A DNA stretch of 43,037 nt from Cellvibrionaceae bacterium (GTDB lineage Bacteria; Pseudomonadota; Gammaproteobacteria; Pseudomonadales; Cellvibrionaceae), in NCBI GenBank assembly GCA_021151525.1, contig JAGKXD010000027.1:1-43037 (forward strand), read 5' to 3'. Positions within the stretch are counted from its first letter, which is position 1, and each line of letters opens with the position of its first letter. Of this stretch, positions 39,816-43,037 are shown piece after piece. Under the pieces are notes generated by a model. The model worked only from the letters and a program-made list of their open reading frames with translations, had not been told where the DNA came from and ran no database searches. Position numbers and translations under genes: made by a program.

Positions 39816-40874
39816 ATGAACAAACCATTCGACTTTACCGTTTTTATCGGTCGCTTCCAGCCATTCCATGCTGGCCACTTAAAAGTGGTACAGGAAGGTC
39901 TTAAACAAGCCGACAAACTTATTCTCTTAATAGGTTCTGCGTGGCAGCCACGTAATACCCGCAACCCATGGACGCACCAAGAGCGCGAAGAAATGGTTCG
40001 TGCCTGTTTAAGCGAAGAAGACAATGCGCGCCTGCTTTGCTTACCTTTAATGGACGTGCCATACAACGATGAAATTTGGGTTCGCAATGTGCAATCTACT
40101 GTAAACGGTCTGGTAACCGCGCATTACACAACCCCTCATCGCGCAGCAAAAATTGCCTTGATTGGTCATAAAAAAGATCAAACAGGATTTTACCTAAATT
40201 TGTTTCCACAATGGCACAGTATAAGTATTGAAAATCATAGAGCGATCAGCGCCACACCGGTGAGAGAAGGTTATTTCATTGGTAATGCTCAGCAGGTCAT
40301 TACGAGTATGGTGGACACCGAGGTGCTGCCGAAATCAGTCGCAAACTTTTTATTGATTTTCGCGAAAGAAAATAACGGTTATGTGCAAGTGCGTGATGAA
40401 ATCCTGTTTATCAAAAAATATCAGGAAGCGTGGAAAGCGGCCCCCTATGCGCCAACCTTTGTAACCGTTGATTCAATTGTTATTCAATCTGGCCACGTAC
40501 TTTTAATCGAACGAAAAGCAAATCCAGGAAAAGGCCTGTGGGCTTTGCCCGGCGGATTTCTAGATCAGGGTGAGCGTGTGCTTGATGCATGCTTACGCGA
40601 ATTGCGTGAAGAAACGAAATTGAAAGTTCCAACCCCTGTGTTGAAAGGTTCTATCAAGCGTCAAGCGGTTTACGATGATCCTCATCGCTCAGCTCGTGGC
40701 CGCACGGTAACCCATGCGTTTTATATTGAATTAGAGCCCAATGCAGAATTACCAAAAGTAAAAGGCGGCGATGATGCAAAGCATGCGCGTTGGGTACCTT
40801 TAAGTGAGCTAGACCCACAGCTGATGTTTGAAGACCACTATTTTATTATTCAGGATATGTTGGGGGCGGTTTAA
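39816..40874 (+). CDS. nadM: Bifunctional NMN adenylyltransferase/Nudix hydrolase (NadM-Nudix)
   Basis: A 352-residue cytosolic fusion. The N-terminal nucleotidyltransferase domain shows GRFQPFHAGHL (residues about 12-22) and ISATPVREG near 150, and makes NAD from nicotinamide mononucleotide and ATP. From about residue 200 a Nudix domain has a complete box, GGFLDQGE, then RELREET, and should hydrolyse ADP-ribose. The two domains together are known in Francisella and Synechocystis. AAGGG 9 bases upstream supports the ATG. The gene is divergent from nrtR and followed after 3 bases by a small gene. Confidence 0.93.
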   Translation: MNKPFDFTVFIGRFQPFHAGHLKVVQEGLKQADKLILLIGSAWQPRNTRNPWTHQEREEMVRACLSEEDNARLLCLPLMDVPYNDEIWVRNVQSTVNGLVTAHYTTPHRAAKIALIGHKKDQTGFYLNLFPQWHSISIENHRAISATPVREGYFIGNAQQVITSMVDTEVLPKSVANFLLIFAKENNGYVQVRDEILFIKKYQEAWKAAPYAPTFVTVDSIVIQSGHVLLIERKANPGKGLWALPGGFLDQGERVLDACLRELREETKLKVPTPVLKGSIKRQAVYDDPHRSARGRTVTHAFYIELEPNAELPKVKGGDDAKHARWVPLSELDPQLMFEDHYFIIQDMLGAV

Positions 40875-40877
40875 AGC

Positions 40878-41084
40878 ATGAAACTAAGATTTGAAAATAT
40901 TTTTGAAGCGGTGATTGAAGATCCTGCCCGTGCAAAAGAAGCTCAGAACAGGGCTAATCTGATCTCTGCCATACGGGACGTAGTGAATGCCTGTCAGTGG
41001 AATCAAGAAGAGAAGATCAGCGTCACTATTGATGAAAGTGCCATTGTGATCAGTCGTGCGGGTCTAATACCAAAGCACACCTGA
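40878..41084 (+). CDS. Small protein, possibly a shortened Xre-type regulator
   Basis: A 68-residue protein starting 3 bases after nadM. Its first 45 residues (LRFENIFEAVIEDPARAKEA, then IRDVVNACQWNQEE) resemble the N-terminus of small Xre regulators that usually continue into a helix-turn-helix. Here that part is replaced by a short strand-like tail (ISVTIDESAIVIS). It may be a natural short protein or a regulator that has lost its DNA-binding core by deletion. No clear ribosome site is seen, so it may depend on nadM translation. Confidence 0.5.
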   Translation: MKLRFENIFEAVIEDPARAKEAQNRANLISAIRDVVNACQWNQEEKISVTIDESAIVISRAGLIPKHT

Positions 41085-41212
41085 GCAGGGCCGCTGGAGC
41101 GGGTGATGAAAAATAATCGCGCTTTATTGTTTTATAATATTTAGTTCGGAAAGCTGCGGTGAACTGCTGCTTTGTGCCCTAAGCAGACCTTCACAAATAA
41201 ATCGTTAAACTC

Positions 41213-42190
41213 CTATTGAAGAAATTTTAAGGTGTCTGCTGGGCTTCTGATGTTTACGAAATGACGTCCGATGACATGCGTGTAAATCTGTGTGGTTTTC
41301 ACGTCGTTGTGGCCCAGAAGTTCTTGTAGATTCCGAATATCGCAACCAGCTTGCAGCAAGTGGGTTGCAAATGAATGCCTGAAGGTATGGCAACTGACTC
41401 GCTTATGAGATATACCGGCTAGAGTAACTGCTTTTTTTAACGCTTTTCGAACCACCGAATCGTGCAAATGATGTCTACAATTGACTCCGGTGATAGGGTG
41501 CGGGCAAACCGTTGACGAAGGAAATATAAACATCCACGCGGGTGACTTAAACGCATTGGGATATTTAATGCCAAGTTGGTGAGGCAAAGAGGGACCGAGT
41601 TTGGAAGTGTTATCCTGCTTTTGTATCGCCAATGCCTTTTCAATTTCAATTTTCAATTGTGGCACCGCAGACTCGCTCAAGAGAGTTTGCCGATCTTTGT
41701 TGCCCTTGGCATCGCGAACGGTAATTGAGTAGTGATCAAAATCGATATCTTGGACTCTCAATCGCAAGGCTTCGGTAATTCGCAACCCACTTGCATAGAG
41801 CAACTCAACAATTAAGCGATCACGATCCTGAAGGTGCTGAAATATCAAGGCCACTTCGGTTGGTGTAAGTACTGACGGAAGTTGGCGTTGCTTTGTTGCG
41901 AGCGAGAAGCCCAGCTCACCAAGATCCTTTTTCAAGACCTTTTGATATAAAAATACAAGAGCGTTGAGAGCAACCTTCTGGGTGTTTACCGCAACATGTC
42001 GTTTGACTGCAAGCCAAGTTAGAAACTGCTTTACCTCGCTATTTCCCATAGTATCGGGGTGACGTTTTTGATGGAACAAAATGAATTGTTTAACCCAAAA
42101 TAAATAAGATTTTTCGGTGCGAAGACTATAACCGCGTAAACGGATTTCTCCGCGCAGCATTTCCATGAAAGGACTGGTAGACGATGACAT
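41213..42190 (-). CDS. intI: Integron integrase IntI
   Basis: A 325-residue tyrosine recombinase of integron type. The N-terminal domain (RGYSLRTEKSYLFWVKQF) and the catalytic set Arg137 (SGLRITEAL), His268 and Arg271 (CHTFRHSFAT), His294 (LGHND) and Tyr303 (QIYTHV) are all present. The IntI-specific extra helix region (LGIKYPNAFKSPAWMFIFPS) lies at about 206-225. The reading frame is open further upstream, but ATG 42190 has GAGGG 5 bases before it and gives the normal IntI length. It is transcribed away from the cassette at 42510, as in most integrons, and a LexA-box-like site lies 30 bases upstream. It should be functional. Confidence 0.93.
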   Translation of the reverse strand: MSSSTSPFMEMLRGEIRLRGYSLRTEKSYLFWVKQFILFHQKRHPDTMGNSEVKQFLTWLAVKRHVAVNTQKVALNALVFLYQKVLKKDLGELGFSLATKQRQLPSVLTPTEVALIFQHLQDRDRLIVELLYASGLRITEALRLRVQDIDFDHYSITVRDAKGNKDRQTLLSESAVPQLKIEIEKALAIQKQDNTSKLGPSLPHQLGIKYPNAFKSPAWMFIFPSSTVCPHPITGVNCRHHLHDSVVRKALKKAVTLAGISHKRVSCHTFRHSFATHLLQAGCDIRNLQELLGHNDVKTTQIYTHVIGRHFVNIRSPADTLKFLQ

Positions 42191-42219
42191 AATTCCCTCT
42201 AGCATCCAGGCTGATAAGT

Positions 42220-42235
42220 TTGTATATTTATACAG
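42220..42235. promoter_or_regulatory. LexA box-like site upstream of intI
   Basis: TTGTATATTTATACAG matches the gammaproteobacterial LexA consensus CTGTATATATATACAG at 14 of 16 positions, keeping one full CAG end. Its location at the intI promoter agrees with the known SOS control of integron integrases. Confidence 0.7.
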
Positions 42236-42509
42236 TATATTAAAAAGCAGCGCAATATCATGCTCGTTTACACGCTTTACAATGCTCAAAAATGCTATTA
42301 AGTTAAAAATAAATTCTTTATAGTCAAAGACTTGCGAAAGGTGTTGTAATGATAACGCGCACGAAGTGAGTTGGATAACACGCATGCTCGTTTTGTATTA
42401 GTTGTGTTTAGGTTGAAATGATCCATAAAGACAATGGAATCAAATAATTGGAATGCTTTTTATTGAAAAAGCTTTAAGGTAGATATCGTGCATGCGCGGT
42501 ATACAAATG
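42236..42509. other. attI/promoter region of the integron
   Basis: No gene is supported in this stretch between intI and the first cassette. It should contain the attI site, ending at the G of GTTATGC (42509). A small GTG- or ATG-started reading frame from 42492 is better started at 42534. Confidence 0.55.
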
Positions 42510-43032
42510 TTATGCAAAGCCAATGTGCTAATTATGAATAAAGATGAATTGAAGAAAATTGTAAATACAGAAGCAGCTTCTCTAGGTTTCATCAAGAGAA
42601 AAAATACATTAAAGTGCTCGTACAAAACTTGTTCGGAACCATCTTCGAGAAAGATCATCCTTTCCACAAAGAAATGGGGCATATATTTCGCAGAGAGCCA
42701 GCCGAGTATAGGCCAGCGTTTGATCTGGAATCAGAAATAAGTGATGACATTAGAAATAGTATGATTCACGAGCTATTTGAAAAATTTGTTTCAAATTTTA
42801 TGGCTTTAGCGGAAACGGGAGAGAGCATCCTTGAATACGCAAATCAAAATCCAGACCAACTTTTTTTACTTCCAGCGGTACGTGAAGCTTTAGAGTCATG
42901 TAAAAATGCATAACAAGTCGCTCAAGCATCGTGCCTTCGGCACTGGACAGTTTTTAAGTCGCAGTTTTGTGGTTTTGCTGCGCAAAAGTATTCCACAAAA
43001 CCACAACTTAAAAACTGCCGCTTAGCTCGGCG
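42510..43032 (+). mobile_element. First integron gene cassette
   Basis: Boundaries follow from the integron rule that the first bases of a cassette complement the 5' end of its own attC. The junction reads GTTATGC (42509-42515), and the attC begins GCATAAC (42908-42914), the exact reverse complement. The cassette ends at the G of GTTAAA (43032). It is 523 bp and holds one broken gene in the orientation away from intI. Confidence 0.8.
42534..42913 (+). pseudogene. Cassette gene, DUF4304-like, probably frameshifted
   Basis: Two overlapping frames appear to be one gene. From ATG 42534 the first frame gives MNKDELKKIVNTEAASLGFI and KRKNTLKCS, like the start of DUF4304 proteins. From about 42614 a different frame gives LVQNLFGTIFEKDHPFHKEM, HIFRREPAE, and continues to the stop at 42911-42913 inside the attC. 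Together they would make a DUF4304-sized protein. Either a base insertion or deletion lies near 42600-42620, or the second frame alone (GTG 42614, 99 residues) is translated. The family call is tentative. Confidence 0.5.
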
Positions 43033-43037
43033 TTAAA
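42908..43037. other. attC recombination site of the first cassette
   Basis: The site runs from GCATAAC to GCGTTAAA and has the length (about 130 bp) of long chromosomal-integron attC sites. Inner arms pair perfectly: CAGTTTTTAAGT (42948-42959) with ACTTAAAAACTG (43006-43017), GTTTTGTGG (42964-42972) with CCACAAAAC (42993-43001), and TTTTGC with GCAAAA around the tip. AAGTCGCTCAAGC and CCGCTTAGCTCGG form the outer L boxes. The window ends at the first bases of the next cassette. Confidence 0.88.

Noticed and set aside
42191..42385. N-terminal extension of the integrase
   Set aside because: The extension would cover the LexA-box-like site and exceed the usual IntI length; ATG 42190 has a strong ribosome site.
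42440..42682. Minus-strand frame of 80 codons across the cassette border
   Set aside because: It crosses the attI/cassette junction and is antisense to the cassette gene, so it is not a natural gene.

Overview
The window looks like chromosome of a Gammaproteobacterium close to Cellvibrio. The best evidence is the ordered set GH130 phosphorylase, cellobiose/mannobiose 2-epimerase, GH5 mannosidase/mannanase and GH27 alpha-galactosidase (27.9-33.5 kb). From memory this is the order of the galactomannan cluster described in Cellvibrio mixtus (unkA-epiA-man5A-aga27A). The species call is inference; no database was searched.

Layout. (1) 0-1 kb: an AT-rich DUF2971 gene between two direct copies of a 35-bp dispersed repeat. 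(2) 1-13.4 kb: a two-armed envelope locus. The minus-strand arm encodes a c-type-heme protein, a heme/LamG lipoprotein and a Tat-exported protein. The plus-strand arm encodes a 960-aa lipoprotein with a beta-propeller-like region, a hydrazine-synthase-alpha-like segment and two CxxCH motifs, then an SH3/beta-barrel protein, a second beta-barrel, a TlpA-like thioredoxin, a DUF4266 small protein ending in a Gly/Cys tail, and a DUF3570 protein. Function unknown. (3) 13.5-14.1 kb: an exported glutathione peroxidase. (4) 14.3-35.6 kb: mannan/galactomannan uptake and catabolism. It holds a TonB-dependent receptor, a lipoprotein with a GH5_8-like domain lacking the usual catalytic residues, a tryptophan-halogenase-like flavoprotein, an AGE-family isomerase, a LacI regulator, a sodium:solute symporter, unkA, epiA, man5A, aga27A, a cytochrome c-PQQ dehydrogenase fusion and a NudK-type GDP-mannose hydrolase. 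(5) 35.7-38.8 kb: a scarred accessory stretch with a truncated integron-type integrase, a helicase remnant, a HAD-HigA-like gene pair and a dual-specificity phosphatase. (6) 38.9-41.1 kb: NAD salvage (NrtR regulator and NadM-Nudix). (7) 41.2 kb to the end: a chromosomal integron with intI, a LexA-box-like site, an attI junction, a first cassette with a broken DUF4304-like gene, and a long foldable attC.

How the genes work together. Galactomannan fragments would be captured by the TonB receptor and the catalytically dead GH5-like lipoprotein, degalactosylated by Aga27A and cut by Man5A. Mannobiose and mannose would enter through the symporter. EpiA would turn mannobiose into mannosyl-glucose, UnkA would phosphorolyse it to mannose-1-phosphate plus glucose, and the AGE isomerase would turn mannose into fructose. 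Palindromes of the form TGTAAYCGRTTACA precede the receptor, the isomerase, the symporter/lacI divergon and unkA. The receptor and isomerase each have two sites with centres exactly 65 bp apart. This points to one LacI-type regulon run by the regulator at 24.4-25.3 kb.

Three families of dispersed palindromic repeats are visible. No tRNA, rRNA, CRISPR array or complete insertion sequence was seen.
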